A stretch of 64,000 nucleotides of DNA from JBCCFK01 sp965262315 (GCA_965262315.1 CBDHFJ010000134.1:53392-117391), one strand, 5' to 3'; shown: positions 50,993 to 61,705, numbered from the stretch's first letter. A program made the numbers and translations. The notes: generated from the letters alone by a model not told the origin.

Positions 50993-51253
50993 GTGGTCGA
51001 CCCCGTCCTCGAACGCCGCATTCGCATCGCCAAGCTGGTCAAGGCCGGAAAGCGCGTCGGCTATTCGTTGTTCCTGTTGGCGATGGTGCTGTTCTTCGTC
51101 GGCATCATCGGGAACTTCAACGACACCCTGACCGGCCTGATCGTGGCCGCGATGATCGTCGGTTCGCTGATCCTGGCACCAGCCATCGTGTTCGGGTACG
51201 CCGTCCGGTCGGCTCACCGCGAGGATCACGAGCTGGGCCGGCTGAGCGAATGA
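50993..51253 (+). CDS. Conserved small actinobacterial membrane protein
   Basis: 86 aa, GTG start. Two membrane helices (about 24-43 and 47-70) with the conserved start DPVLERRIRIAKLVKAGKRVGYSLF, seen in other actinobacteria as a small hypothetical protein next to TetR regulators, as here (10 nt before the TetR gene). Function unknown. Confidence 0.72.
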   Translation: MVDPVLERRIRIAKLVKAGKRVGYSLFLLAMVLFFVGIIGNFNDTLTGLIVAAMIVGSLILAPAIVFGYAVRSAHREDHELGRLSE

Positions 51254-51263
51254 GCGGTCCGAC

Positions 51264-51842
51264 ATGAGCCAGCGACTCCCCGGACCCGAGCGCCGGCAGC
51301 AGCTGCTCGGCGTGGCGATGGAGACGTTCGGGCGCGGGGGCTACGCCCAGGCCTCGATGGCCGAGATCGCCGCAGCGGCCGGCATCACCAAGCCCGTCGT
51401 GTACCAGCACTTCCCCTCGAAGCGAGCCCTGTTCCTGGAGGTGCTCCGTGAGTGTGGGCACAGCCTGGAGCTGCAGATCGAGAAGTCCACGGCCGCTGCG
51501 TCGTCACCACGCGAGCTGGTCGAGCACGGCTTCCAGGGGTTCATCTCGTTCTTCGAAGAGCACCCGGAGACCTTCCGGATCCTGTTCAGCGACGCCAACC
51601 GCTCCGACCCCGAGTTCGCCGAGGAGGTCCATCGGGTCGAGCTGGTCGTCGCCGAGCGGATCGCGTCGCTGATCGACATCCCGAACCTCACCGACGCCGA
51701 GCGCCGCCTCCTGGCCGTCGGGATCGTGGGCCTGGGCGAGTCGGCGGCACGCCTGTGGATGTCCGGCGAGAGCGGACTGTCGGCCGACCGTGTCGCGGCC
51801 CTGTTGGCCGAACTCACCTGGGCCGGCCTCCGCGGAAACTGA
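51264..51842 (+). CDS. TetR-family transcriptional regulator
   Basis: 192 aa. An HTH at residues 9-55 (RRQQLLGVAMETFGRGGYAQASMAEIAAAAGITKPVVYQHFPSK) is a textbook TetR domain. The ligand domain follows with FFEEHPETFRILFSDANR. It is likely co-transcribed with the small membrane protein, and might regulate the lipid or wall genes around it. Its direct target is not shown. Confidence 0.9.
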   Translation: MSQRLPGPERRQQLLGVAMETFGRGGYAQASMAEIAAAAGITKPVVYQHFPSKRALFLEVLRECGHSLELQIEKSTAAASSPRELVEHGFQGFISFFEEHPETFRILFSDANRSDPEFAEEVHRVELVVAERIASLIDIPNLTDAERRLLAVGIVGLGESAARLWMSGESGLSADRVAALLAELTWAGLRGN

Positions 51843-51937
51843 CGGCTCACGCCCCTGGCAACCACGTCCCGACAGGTCACGCGCTCCCAGGACGCGAGGC
51901 CCGAGACACCCGCACGGCCGGTCGCCGCCTCGGAAGG

Positions 51938-52444
51938 TCAGTCGTCGAGCGGCGGCGAGATGTCGATCGGCTCGTCGGGGATGGTGCCGGCGACGATGTC
52001 GGGCAGGAACTCCTTCAGCCGTGCCGGCAGGGTGGCGACGTCGCTCGCGAGGAGCTCGTCCAGCGTCCACCACCGCGCCTGATCGAACGCCGCGGCCTCC
52101 AGGGCTTCGAGGCCCTGGGGGTTCCACTCCCCCGCCTCACCCCGGAGGTAGGCGACGTGGATGCGCTCGTCGGACTTGAAGTGGTACATGGCGAAGTCGA
52201 ACTCGACGTACTGGGTCCAGATGCAGGGCCCGACCTCGACGTCGCTGAAGCCGCACTCCTCGTAGAGCTCGCGCTTGGCCGTGTCCTGGCTCTCCTCACC
52301 TCGGTCCATCCCGCCACCGGGGATCTCCCACCACGTCCCCTTCTCGGGGCGCATCGGGTCGCACCCCTCGATGAGGAAGATGCGACCGTCGCGGTCGAGC
52401 AGGACCGCGCGCGCAGCGGGTCGGCGGAAGCCTCCGAACGACAT
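51938..52444 (-). CDS. Nudix hydrolase
   Basis: 168 aa from ATG at 52444. The Nudix box is complete: GGMDRGEESQDTAKRELYEE followed by CGF, matching Gx5Ex7REUxEExGU. A beta strand IPGGG precedes it. The fold removes a nucleoside diphosphate from substrate X. It lies 7 nt downstream of the acyl-CoA dehydrogenase gene on the same strand, so the two are likely co-transcribed. Confidence 0.9.
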   Translation of the reverse strand: MSFGGFRRPAARAVLLDRDGRIFLIEGCDPMRPEKGTWWEIPGGGMDRGEESQDTAKRELYEECGFSDVEVGPCIWTQYVEFDFAMYHFKSDERIHVAYLRGEAGEWNPQGLEALEAAAFDQARWWTLDELLASDVATLPARLKEFLPDIVAGTIPDEPIDISPPLDD

Positions 52445-52451
52445 CGCAGGC

Positions 52452-53696
52452 TCAGTTCTTGGGGAGGTCCTTGAAGGGGGTCTCCTTGGCGAAGCCCGGC
52501 TCCTTGGGAAGGCCCAGGACCCGCTCACCGATGATGTTGCGCTGGACCTGGTCGGTGCCGCCATAGATCGACGGACCGGGCGAGAACATCGTCACTTCCT
52601 GCACCCACGGAGCCGTGGACTCGCGCTCGCCGACCATGCCCTCGGCGCCGAGGATCAGGTTGCCGACCTCGCGGAACTCCCGGAAGAGGTCCGACACCAG
52701 CAGCTTGCCGATGTTGCCCTCGGCGCCGGTGCGGTTCTGGCCGCTCTTGGCACGCAGCATGTTGAGCTTGTTGACCTGGACGATCTGGTAGAGCTTCATC
52801 AGCTCGTCGCGGACCACCGGCTCCTCGGAACGGCCGAGCTTGCGGGCCAGCTCGACCAGGCGATCGAACAGCACCGGACCGACCGGCGGGACGCCGCTCT
52901 CGCCGCGCTTGCGCTGGGTGAAGTCGCCGGCGCGCCGGTCGAGATTGCCCGCGATCGTGCCGCACTGCGCGGAGGCGACGGGCACGGTCCCGCTGCCGAG
53001 GCTGGAGCGCTCGAACATGAGCGTGGTGTTGGCGACGCGCCAACCGTTGCCCTTGCCGCCGATCATCGAGTCGTCGCGGACGCGTGCGTCGGTGAGGAAG
53101 ACCTCGTTGAAGAGCGCCCGACCGGTCATCTCGGTGAGCGGGCGGACGTCGACGCCGTCCTGGTGCATGTCGCAGGCGAAGTAGGTGATCCCCTGGTGCT
53201 TCGGCTGGTCGGGATCGGTGCGGGCGATGAGCATGCCCATGTCGGCCACCTGACCACCGGAGGTCCAGACCTTCTGGCCGTTGACGATCCACTCGTCGCC
53301 GTCCTGCTCGGCCCTGGCCTGGAGGCCGGCGAGGTCGGAGCCGGCGCCGGGCTCGGAGAACAGCTGGCACCAGGACTGCTGGCCGTTGATGATCGGCTTG
53401 ACGTAGGTCTCGATCTGCTCTGGGGTGCCGTGCGCGGCGATGGTCGGCGCAGCCAGCATCATGCCCAGACCGGTCGGCGGGCCGAGCACCTCCTTGGCCG
53501 CGAGCGAGCGGGTGACGGCGTGTGCGAGATCGCGGGTCCAGCCCTTGCCACCGGCCTCTTCGGGAAGCATGGGGGCGGAGTAACCGGCGTCGGCCAGCAA
53601 CTGCCACCACTCGGCGCAGGTGAGATCAGGGGACCAGTTCTCGTCGACCCAGGCGGCAACCTGCTCTTCGACCTCGGCGGGGGTGGGGGTGCTCAT
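52452..53696 (-). CDS. Acyl-CoA dehydrogenase
   Basis: 414 aa, with GGAGAA upstream of the ATG. The ACAD motifs are visible: FSEPGAGSDLAGLQARAEQDGDEWIVNGQKVWTSG (FAD and substrate strand), TGRALFNEVFLTDARV, and a C-terminal SIYGGTDQVQRNIIGERVLGLP. It belongs to the actinobacterial long-chain or steroid-type branch and would pass electrons to EtfAB (genes at 25-27 kb). It heads a unit with the Nudix gene. Confidence 0.94.
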   Translation of the reverse strand: MSTPTPAEVEEQVAAWVDENWSPDLTCAEWWQLLADAGYSAPMLPEEAGGKGWTRDLAHAVTRSLAAKEVLGPPTGLGMMLAAPTIAAHGTPEQIETYVKPIINGQQSWCQLFSEPGAGSDLAGLQARAEQDGDEWIVNGQKVWTSGGQVADMGMLIARTDPDQPKHQGITYFACDMHQDGVDVRPLTEMTGRALFNEVFLTDARVRDDSMIGGKGNGWRVANTTLMFERSSLGSGTVPVASAQCGTIAGNLDRRAGDFTQRKRGESGVPPVGPVLFDRLVELARKLGRSEEPVVRDELMKLYQIVQVNKLNMLRAKSGQNRTGAEGNIGKLLVSDLFREFREVGNLILGAEGMVGERESTAPWVQEVTMFSPGPSIYGGTDQVQRNIIGERVLGLPKEPGFAKETPFKDLPKN

Positions 53697-53894
53697 GCGT
53701 CAAGTTCTCCTGGTTCGGGGGCCGCGACGATGCGGACGGCTCAGGCGATGAAAACAGTATGGCACCAAACAATATGGCAGCGGAAGGTGAGTGGCGGGTC
53801 GGGTCGGAGAGTGAGGGAGGGGGTGGTGAAGGTGAGCGAGGGCCGACGGAGGCGGACCGCCATGGCCCGCCTCGCGGCCACCGTCTGAACGGAC
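53697..53894. other. Gap between acyl-CoA dehydrogenase and btuD
   Basis: It holds two direct TATGGCA copies 15 bp apart (53754-53760 and 53775-53781 on the + strand) overlapping a TACTGT -10-like site for the dehydrogenase gene. A repressor might bind there. No gene is seen; a long frame through this gap is not supported. Confidence 0.4.
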
Positions 53895-54683
53895 TCAGCG
53901 GCGAACCGGCACGACGATCGGGCCGGTCGGCCCATCGACCAAGGTGACGTCGGCGCCGTAGTGCTCGCGAAGCACCGCCGGGTCCAGGACTGCGCCAGCC
54001 TCGCCGTCGGCGACGACCCGCCCCTCGGACAACAGCACCAACCGATCCGCGAACTGGGCCGCGAGGTTCAGGTCGTGCATGGTCATCAGCACCGTGAGGC
54101 CGCGCTCGATCCGCAGGTCGTTGACCAACTCCAGCACCTCCTGTTGATGCCCGAGGTCGAGCGAGCTCGTCGGCTCGTCCAACAACAGCACCGTGGGCTC
54201 CTGCGCCAGGCCGCGACCGATGACGGCGCGCTGGCGTTCGCCTCCGGACAGCTCGCTCAGGCGCCGGCCTGCCAGGTGTTCGAGATCGAGACGCTGGAGC
54301 ACGGCGATCGCGATCCGCTCGTCATCGAGCGTCACCGCGAGACGCCGCCCCAGATGCGGCGTGCGACCGAGCAGCACGTAGTCGAAGACCGAGATCCCGG
54401 CGGGGATCACCGGGTCCTGGGGAACGAGCGCCAGGACTCGGGCGCGATCACGCTCCCCCATCGCCGACGTGCGCCGGCCGCCGATCACCACGCCACCGCC
54501 GTGGCGCTGCAGCCCGGCGACCGATCGGAGCAGCGTCGTCTTGCCCGCGCCGTTGGGGCCGATGACGGCGACCCACTCGCCGGCGGCCAGATCGAGATCG
54601 ACGCGGTCGACGATCCGGCGACCATCGAGGTCGACCTCGACGCGCCGGAGTTGCAGCCCGGTTCCGGTGGTGATCGCACTCAC
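53895..54683 (-). CDS. btuD: ABC transporter ATPase, cobalamin/siderophore type (BtuD)
   Basis: 262 aa, GTG at 54683 overlapping the permease stop by 4 nt. ABC motifs: Walker A GPNGAGKTT near residue 38, ALVPQDPVIPAGISVFDYVLLGRTP (Q-loop), signature LSGGERQR, Walker B VLLLDEPTSSLD and switch MHDLNLAAQFADRL. This is the FecE/BtuD type. With the permease and binding protein it imports cobalamin, as the riboswitch upstream suggests. Confidence 0.9.
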   Translation of the reverse strand: MSAITTGTGLQLRRVEVDLDGRRIVDRVDLDLAAGEWVAVIGPNGAGKTTLLRSVAGLQRHGGGVVIGGRRTSAMGERDRARVLALVPQDPVIPAGISVFDYVLLGRTPHLGRRLAVTLDDERIAIAVLQRLDLEHLAGRRLSELSGGERQRAVIGRGLAQEPTVLLLDEPTSSLDLGHQQEVLELVNDLRIERGLTVLMTMHDLNLAAQFADRLVLLSEGRVVADGEAGAVLDPAVLREHYGADVTLVDGPTGPIVVPVRR

Positions 54684-55774
54684 AGGTAGACCCGCCGTCG
54701 TCGCAGAATCCACAGGAAGAAGGGCGCACCGATGAAGGCGGTGATCACGCCGATCGGCAGTTCGGCCGGGTCGGCCACGATCCGCGCCAGCAGGTCGGTC
54801 ATGGCCAGAAAGGCCGCCCCGAAGAGGAACGCGAGCGGGATCACGATTCGGTTCGACGAACCGGCCAGTCCCCGGATGGCGTGGGGCACGACGAGGCCGA
54901 TGAAGCCGATCAGCCCGCTGACCGCGACCGCTGCGGCAGCGGCGAGCGAGGCCGTCACCAACACGATCAGGCGGATTCGCTCGGGTCGCAGGCCGAGCGT
55001 GCGGGCCTCGTCGTCGCCGACGGCCATGGCGTCGAGCATCGGCGCGAACCACAACAGCACGACGGTCGTGACCGCCGCGTAGGGCACGAGCACCAGCACC
55101 TCGCTCCACCCGGCGGTGGTCAGGCTGCCGAGGATCCACGAATAGACCTCGCGCAGGGTCTCCGACTCGCGTTGTTGCACGTAGGTCTGCACCGCGGTGA
55201 AGAAGCTCGCCATCGCGATCCCGGCGAGCAGCAGCGACGCGGTCCCCCGGTCGCCGCCGGTGCCGGCGAGCATGTACGTCGCGGCCACGGCCACCAATCC
55301 GCCGGCGAAGGCTGCCAGCGGCACGGCGTCGAAGGCCCCGGTGCCGTCGCCGAGGCCGGACACGAGTGCCAGCGTGGCGCCGAGGCCCGCCCCCGCCGCC
55401 ACACCCAACAGGTACGGATCGACGAGCGGGTTGCGGAACACCCCCTGATACGACGCACCGCTCACCGACAGCAGGCCGCCCACCATCAGCCCGAGGACGA
55501 CTCGCGGCAGACGGATCTCCCAGACGATGTTCGCCTCGAGGGTGGTCAGCCCGGAGTCGACCGAGACGCCCGGAATCCGATCGAGGACCTCGAGGAACAC
55601 CCGGTGCACCGGCAGCGATGCCGGCCCGAAGGCCAGCGCCGCCAGCCCGGCCAGGGCCACAGCCACCAGCCCGCCGAGCAGCCAGCGACCGCTGAGCCCG
55701 GCAGGACGCAGGGCCGCAGTCGCCTCGACGTCGCCGGTGCCGGCGACCTCCGTCTGCTCGGCGGACAAGGTCAT
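54680..55774 (-). CDS. btuC: FecCD/BtuC-type permease
   Basis: 364 aa. Nine to ten membrane helices; FecCD motifs are RLPRVVLGLMVGGLLSVSGASYQGVFRNPLVDPYLLGVAAGAGLGA and GLIGFIGLVVPHAIRGLAGSSNR. ATG at 55774 is taken, but an upstream ATG at 55807 would overlap the btuF end by 26 nt and also be possible. It forms the channel of the B12 importer. Confidence 0.9.
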   Translation of the reverse strand: MTLSAEQTEVAGTGDVEATAALRPAGLSGRWLLGGLVAVALAGLAALAFGPASLPVHRVFLEVLDRIPGVSVDSGLTTLEANIVWEIRLPRVVLGLMVGGLLSVSGASYQGVFRNPLVDPYLLGVAAGAGLGATLALVSGLGDGTGAFDAVPLAAFAGGLVAVAATYMLAGTGGDRGTASLLLAGIAMASFFTAVQTYVQQRESETLREVYSWILGSLTTAGWSEVLVLVPYAAVTTVVLLWFAPMLDAMAVGDDEARTLGLRPERIRLIVLVTASLAAAAAVAVSGLIGFIGLVVPHAIRGLAGSSNRIVIPLAFLFGAAFLAMTDLLARIVADPAELPIGVITAFIGAPFFLWILRRRRVYL

Positions 55775-55781
55775 GGCGTGA

Positions 55782-56843
55782 TCAGGCGGGGACGCCGGCG
55801 TAGGCATTCAGCGCCGCCGCCATCGCCTCGACCAGATCGGGGATGCGTGGGCCCCAGCGGCTGGCGATGTCGGTGTCGAGCTCGACGATCTGACCCGTCG
55901 TCACCGCGGTGAGCGCGTCCCAGCCCGGTCGGGCAGCCACGGTCTCGGCGCTCTCGCCGTAGAGCACGTCGCCGAGGAAGATCATGTCGGGGTCGGCTTC
56001 GAGGATGTACTCGGCCGACAGCTGCGGGAAGCCGAAGCCCTCCTCGTCGGCGGGGTCCGCGATGTTCTCCACCCCGAACAGTGCGTACAGCTGCCCGATG
56101 AAGGTGGTCGACGTGGAGCTGAACAGGTCGAAGCTGACCTCGTGGAAGATCGATGGAGGCGTCTCGAAGGGCTCGACCGATGCCACGGCCGCGTCGATGC
56201 GGATCTGCATGTCGGCGACGACCGCCGCTGCCTCGGCGACGTGGCCGGTGGCGGCGCCGGTCTGTTCGATCTGGGCGTAGGCATCGTCCAGGCTGGAGGC
56301 GGTCCCGTGCAGGATCGTGGGGACACCCAGTGCGTCGAGACCGGCGATGACGTCGCCGGGGTCGAAGCTCAGGATCACCAGGTCGGGCTCGAACTCGGCG
56401 ATGGCCTCCACACTCGGGGTGAAGCCCGACAGCTCGGTGACCGGTGCTTCGGGCGGGAAGTTCGACAGGCTGTCGACGGCGATGACCTGGTCGCCGGCGC
56501 CGATGGCGAACAGCGTCTCGGTGGCGACGGTCGAGATCGACACGATGCGCTCCGGACGATCCTCGATCGTCACCTCGCCGTTGCCGGCAGCGATGGTGAC
56601 GGGGAACGCGTCGGCCGGTTCGTCGGCGACCTCGCCTTCCACGGGGTCCTCCGTCGGCTCCTCTTCCATGGACTCCTCGGCCGGCGCCTCTTCTGCGGGC
56701 TCTTCCTCCCCAGGCGCCTCCGCGGCGGGCTCCTCTTGGACGGCGCCGGTGGCCACGGCGTCGTCGTCGTCATCTCCGCCACAGGCGGCAGCCACGAGCG
56801 CCAACGCCAACAGCAGGGCGAGCAGGGTCTTCGGGGACTTCAT
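55782..56843 (-). CDS. btuF: Cobalamin-type substrate-binding lipoprotein (BtuF-like)
   Basis: 353 aa. The signal peptide ends in the lipobox LVAAAC, followed by an Asp/Glu-rich linker (about 22-78). The class III binding fold follows: RPERIVSISTVATETLFAIGAGDQVIAVDSLSNFP, then SVEAIAEFEPDLVILSFDPG and PDMIFLGDVLYGES. The substrate is inferred from the cobalamin riboswitch just upstream; without it the fold alone would allow a siderophore. GAGAGGAG precedes the ATG. It leads the btuFCD operon. Confidence 0.88.
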   Translation of the reverse strand: MKSPKTLLALLLALALVAAACGGDDDDDAVATGAVQEEPAAEAPGEEEPAEEAPAEESMEEEPTEDPVEGEVADEPADAFPVTIAAGNGEVTIEDRPERIVSISTVATETLFAIGAGDQVIAVDSLSNFPPEAPVTELSGFTPSVEAIAEFEPDLVILSFDPGDVIAGLDALGVPTILHGTASSLDDAYAQIEQTGAATGHVAEAAAVVADMQIRIDAAVASVEPFETPPSIFHEVSFDLFSSTSTTFIGQLYALFGVENIADPADEEGFGFPQLSAEYILEADPDMIFLGDVLYGESAETVAARPGWDALTAVTTGQIVELDTDIASRWGPRIPDLVEAMAAALNAYAGVPA

Positions 56844-56924
56844 GGGTTCTCCTCTCTGTCGAGGCCGATGGGCAGTCGTCGACAGGGCGAACCCTCTCTG
56901 ACGAACCCCTCCTCCTCGGGATGG

Positions 56925-57060
56925 TTCGTCGCAGCGGGTGAACTCGACCGGACTCGTCCCCCGACCGAGGTCGAGGGCTTCACCGTTGCGGGACAGTGCC
57001 GGGATCAAACCGGACTTCGTTTCACGCGTTGCGTGCAGCGGGCAACACTACCAGCGTCCG
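56925..57060 (-). promoter_or_regulatory. Cobalamin (B12) riboswitch upstream of btuF
   Basis: On the minus strand the conserved box reads CGGCACTGTCCCGCAACGGTGA (within 56980-57003), with GTCCGGTTTGATCCCGG before it and GAGTCCGGTCGAG after it, matching the core of the cobalamin riboswitch. A GTTGC/GCAAC hairpin lies at the 5' side. It ends about 80 nt before the btuF start, as expected for control of translation or attenuation. Exact ends are approximate. Confidence 0.82.
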
Positions 57061-57074
57061 GTAGCCTGCCCCGC

Positions 57075-58061
57075 ATGAAACCTCTCGACGATGCCAGTTG
57101 CGGCACCGTCGCCCTCGGCGGGGCCATGGAGGTGCGGCGACTCGGCTACGGAGCCATGCGGCTGACCGGGCCCGACATCGTGGGACCACCGGCGGACCCG
57201 GACGCTGCTGCGCAGGTGCTTCGGCGGGCGATCGACCTCGGCGTCAACCTCATCGACACGGCGGACGCCTACGGCCCGAACGCCAACGAGGAGTTCATCG
57301 CCGAGGTGTTGTCGCCCTACCCCGAGGGCCTGGTGATCGCCACCAAGGGTGGCCTCACCCGGGACCTCGACGGCGACGGCACCTGGCCCACCAACGGCCA
57401 CCCCGAGCACCTGAAGGCGGCGTGCGAGGGCTCGCTCCGACGGCTGCGGCTGGACACGATCGACCTGTACCAGTTCCACCGACCCGACCCTGCCGTGCCC
57501 TTCGAGGAGTCGATCGGCGCGCTGGTCGAGTTGCGCGACCAGGGCAAGATCCGCCTCATCGGCCTGTCCAACGTCACCCTCGAACAGTACGAGCAGGCGA
57601 AGACCCTCACCCCGATCGCCTCCGTGCAGAACCGCTACAACGTCCGGGACCGGGAGTCCGAGGCCGTGCTGCGGGCCTGCGAGGCCGACGGTGTCGCCTT
57701 CCTCCCCTTCTTCCCGCTCCAGGGGTTCGGGTTCACGTCGGGATCGAGCGCCCTCGGCGCCGTGGCCCAGACGCACGCGACCACACCCGCGCAGGTGGCA
57801 CTGGCGTGGCTGCTGGCCCGATCACCGGTGATGGTGCCGATCCCCGGCACGTCCAGCCTCGCCCACCTCGAGGAGAACATCGGCGCCGCCTCGTTGACGC
57901 TGTCGGAACAGGACCTCGAACGCCTGGACGCCATCAACCCCCGCGTGTCGGGGATGTTGGACACGTTGGCGAAGCCGCTCAGCGAGGCCGGCCGTGAACG
58001 TGTGCGTGCCGCCGCCGGCCCCCTGCGACGCCTCTGGGCCCGCCTCCGCTTCTGGGACTGA
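57075..58061 (+). CDS. Aldo/keto reductase
   Basis: 328 aa, ATG 7 nt after TAGCCT (57062-57067). The AKR active site is present: NLIDTADAYGP (Asp and catalytic Tyr), VIATKGG (Lys) and LYQFHRPDP (His). NADPH-binding IPGTSSLAHLEENIGA is near the C-terminus. It reduces an aldehyde or ketone. Its start is close to the divergent riboswitch of btuF, but it is not B12-linked by sequence. Confidence 0.92.
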   Translation: MKPLDDASCGTVALGGAMEVRRLGYGAMRLTGPDIVGPPADPDAAAQVLRRAIDLGVNLIDTADAYGPNANEEFIAEVLSPYPEGLVIATKGGLTRDLDGDGTWPTNGHPEHLKAACEGSLRRLRLDTIDLYQFHRPDPAVPFEESIGALVELRDQGKIRLIGLSNVTLEQYEQAKTLTPIASVQNRYNVRDRESEAVLRACEADGVAFLPFFPLQGFGFTSGSSALGAVAQTHATTPAQVALAWLLARSPVMVPIPGTSSLAHLEENIGAASLTLSEQDLERLDAINPRVSGMLDTLAKPLSEAGRERVRAAAGPLRRLWARLRFWD

Positions 58062-58088
58062 CCGCCGGTTCCCTGGGCTGAAGCGGCG

Positions 58089-58864
<776 letters not shown>

Positions 58865-58868
<4 letters not shown>

Positions 58869-60316
58869 CGGACTCCAACTCCCAACTTGGTTTCGAGTCG
58901 ACGGGATTCCTTCGACATGGTGTAGCTGACGGCCCAGTAGCCGACGGCGATGAACAGGTAGGTGATGTCGGCCAGGCCCTTGCCGAAGAAGTCGGGCTGG
59001 GCGTTGGCGATCGAGACGACCTGCTCGGGGGTCGGCAGGGCGATGATGAACAGCAGCGAGGTGTCCTTGAAGAGTGAGATGAACTGGCCCACCATCGCCG
59101 GGATCACGTTGCGGAGCGCCTGTGGCAACACGATGAGCCGCTGCACCGAGGCCGGCGACATGCCCGCCGCCTGGGCCGCTTCGGTCTGGCCCTTCGGCAC
59201 CGACTGCAGACCGCCGCGGACGATCTCGGCGATGTAGGCCGCCGAGAACCCCGTCACCACGATCATCGCCATCGTGAGGTCGGCCGGGATCGTGGCGTCG
59301 ACGGGGAAGAAGAAGCGCAGCATCAGGCTCGAGAAGAGCAGCAACGAGATCAGTGGTACGCCGCGGACGAACTCGATGAAGGCCACCGACACCGACTTGA
59401 TGACCGGGAGCTCGGACCGTCGACCGAGGGCGAGCAGGATGCCGAAGGGCATGCCGAGACCGATCCCGACGATGGCGACGAAGAACGACAGGTGGAAGCC
59501 GCCCCATTCCTCCCAACCGAAACCGTCGAAGCCGATGGCGTCGACGGCGAGGGTGGACACGACCACGATGACCAAGCCGACGGCGGCGCGGACGATCACC
59601 GCTCGACTCCCCATCGCCACCTCTCGGCGCCCCATCTCGGACGCGACCAGCGCGGCCAGGACGAGCCCGATGGTGAAGCCGCCCAGGCGGCTGGTCCCGG
59701 CGAGCACCATCATCGAGACGATGGCGAGGATGCCGCCGACATGAGGCATGACCGCACGGGCGGCGGGACCGAGCCGCCAGCCGACCTCGCGGGTGACCAC
59801 GAACAGCGCCACCACGCCGGCGATGCCGATGTAGGGCGGCAGCGTTCGGGCGAAGCTCACGAAGAAGACCAACAACGCCAGGAGCGGCCAGAAGCGGCGC
59901 AGGAGCCCCATCCAGGTCGGCCGTTCGGCGGGGAGGTCCTTCTCGATGGCGTCCTCGTAGGCGGAGCGGGCCATCGCCGCCGAGACCAGACCGACCGTGC
60001 CGACCACGACGTAGCCCGACACCCAGGGACGCCAGAGCTCGTCGCGCGGGAACTGACCGATCATGAAGATCCGGTGCACGTTGCGCACGATGGCCCAGTC
60101 GGCGTGGATGACGAACCGGAGTCCGGCCCAGATCGCCCACAGGCCACCGACGGCGATCACCAGCGTGATGAGCGAGTTGTACCAGTTGTTGAACAGGTTC
60201 TTCTTGACCCACTCCCCGGCCGGCTCTCGTGTCCCGCGAGGGGTGGGCTGGTTGTTCTCGACCGCCGCGACCATCACCTCGATGTCGCCGGCGCTGATTC
60301 CTGAGTCTCCTGCCAT
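58865..60316 (-). CDS. aapM: General L-amino acid ABC transporter permease (AapM-like)
   Basis: 483 aa, longer than most amino-acid permeases. Several N-terminal helices precede the BPD domain at about residues 260-470: GLGMPFGILLALGRRSELPVIKSVSVAFIEFVRGVPLISLLLF and the EAA loop EIVRGGLQSVPKGQTEAAQAAGMSP. This is the AapM layout. It follows the AapQ-like gene by 6 nt, and forms a heterodimeric channel with it. Confidence 0.9.
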
Positions 60317-60322
60317 CTCAGC

Positions 60323-61663
60323 TCACCTCCCCACCAGCTGCAGCCGTCGGTTGATGAAGTTGCCCACCGCCGAGAAGGCGAGGGAGAACACCAGGTACGA
60401 GACCATCAGGATCAGGATCAGCTGGGGCACCGGCTGGGACTGGCCGAACAGGTTGTTGATCACCGAGGTGACCTCGGCGAAACCGATGGCCAGCGCCAAC
60501 GACGAGTTCTTGGTGTAGTTCAGCGTCTGGTTGATGAGCGGAGGGAAGGCGATGCGGAACGCCTGGGGCAGGATCACGAAGCGATAACGCTGGAACCCGC
60601 TCAGTGCCAGGGCGTTGGCCGCCTCGACCTGACCCTTGTGCACGGCCTGGATGCTGCCCCGCACGATCTCGGCGATGTGGGTCGACGTGTAGATGACGAG
60701 GGCGAACATGACGGCGGCGTACGGCATCTGCATGCGGATGCCGTCGGTCCAGATGCGACCGTCCTCCGACAGCATGGGCTTCGAGAGTTCGGCCGGTCCG
60801 CCCAGCACGGCGAACGCCGCGACGCCGATCAGCAGGAAGGTGCCGATGGACCACTGAGCTCGGCGGTGTGGCGTCCCGGTCTCGTTGAAGACCCTGGTGC
60901 GCCACACCCACACCGCCGCCGCGACGAGCAGCCCCACCAACAGGGCCCAGCGGAAGGCGCCGAAGTTGTCGAGGCCGGTGACGCTCGGGAAGGCGAAGCG
61001 GTTGTTGGAGAAGATGAACCATCCCCCGAGCGGCTTCCATGCGCCGAGCTGTGGGGCGGGGAACTGGAGGAACACCGCCTGCCAGACGAACAGGATGATC
61101 ACCAGGGGTGGCAGGTTGCGGAAGATCTCGACGTAGCCGGTGGCCAGCTTGCGCAGCAGCCAGTTGGTCGAGAGGCGAGCGATGCCGATGAGGGTCCCCA
61201 CGATCAGCGACAGCGGCACGCCGATGACGACGATGCGGAAGGTGTTGCCGAGCCCGGCGAGGATCGCTTCCTGCACCGTGTCGGCGGGCGTGAGCGGGTT
61301 GTCGGCGATGGTGATGCCGGCGGGATCGTCGAGGAAGTCCCAGGACAACTCGAGGCCGATGGCGTCGGTGCGGTCCCGGAAGTTCTGCCACAGGTAGCCG
61401 AGGACGGTGGCCAGCAGCGCGACGGCGCCGACCTGGGCACCGATGGCGATGACCTTGGCATCGCGCCATGCCGGCGGACGATCGCTGGTGTCGCTCGAAC
61501 CGATGGTGTCGGCAATGAACCGTCCGACGAAGAAGACGGCCGTTGCGGCGAGGACGGCCACGACGAACGTGACGATGTTGAAGGACCCGATCAGGGCGAC
61601 CACCAGGATCGTGATCAGGCTCAGGGCGATCGTCTGCGCCCACGTCATCAGCTGACGTTGCAT
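60323..61663 (-). CDS. aapQ: General L-amino acid ABC transporter permease (AapQ-like)
   Basis: 446 aa with about eight helices; the conserved permease region includes TIGIARLSTNWLLRKLATGYVEIFRNLPPLVIILFVWQ and the EAA loop EIVRGSIQAVHKGQVEAANALALSG. A large extracytoplasmic loop separates the two halves (about 190-250), as in AapQ. It pairs with the AapM-like protein downstream. Confidence 0.9.
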   Translation of the reverse strand: MQRQLMTWAQTIALSLITILVVALIGSFNIVTFVVAVLAATAVFFVGRFIADTIGSSDTSDRPPAWRDAKVIAIGAQVGAVALLATVLGYLWQNFRDRTDAIGLELSWDFLDDPAGITIADNPLTPADTVQEAILAGLGNTFRIVVIGVPLSLIVGTLIGIARLSTNWLLRKLATGYVEIFRNLPPLVIILFVWQAVFLQFPAPQLGAWKPLGGWFIFSNNRFAFPSVTGLDNFGAFRWALLVGLLVAAAVWVWRTRVFNETGTPHRRAQWSIGTFLLIGVAAFAVLGGPAELSKPMLSEDGRIWTDGIRMQMPYAAVMFALVIYTSTHIAEIVRGSIQAVHKGQVEAANALALSGFQRYRFVILPQAFRIAFPPLINQTLNYTKNSSLALAIGFAEVTSVINNLFGQSQPVPQLILILMVSYLVFSLAFSAVGNFINRRLQLVGR

Positions 61664-61705
61664 GAGGTGTGTCCCCTCCCCCTCTGGAACACGGTGTGGG
61701 CCGCC

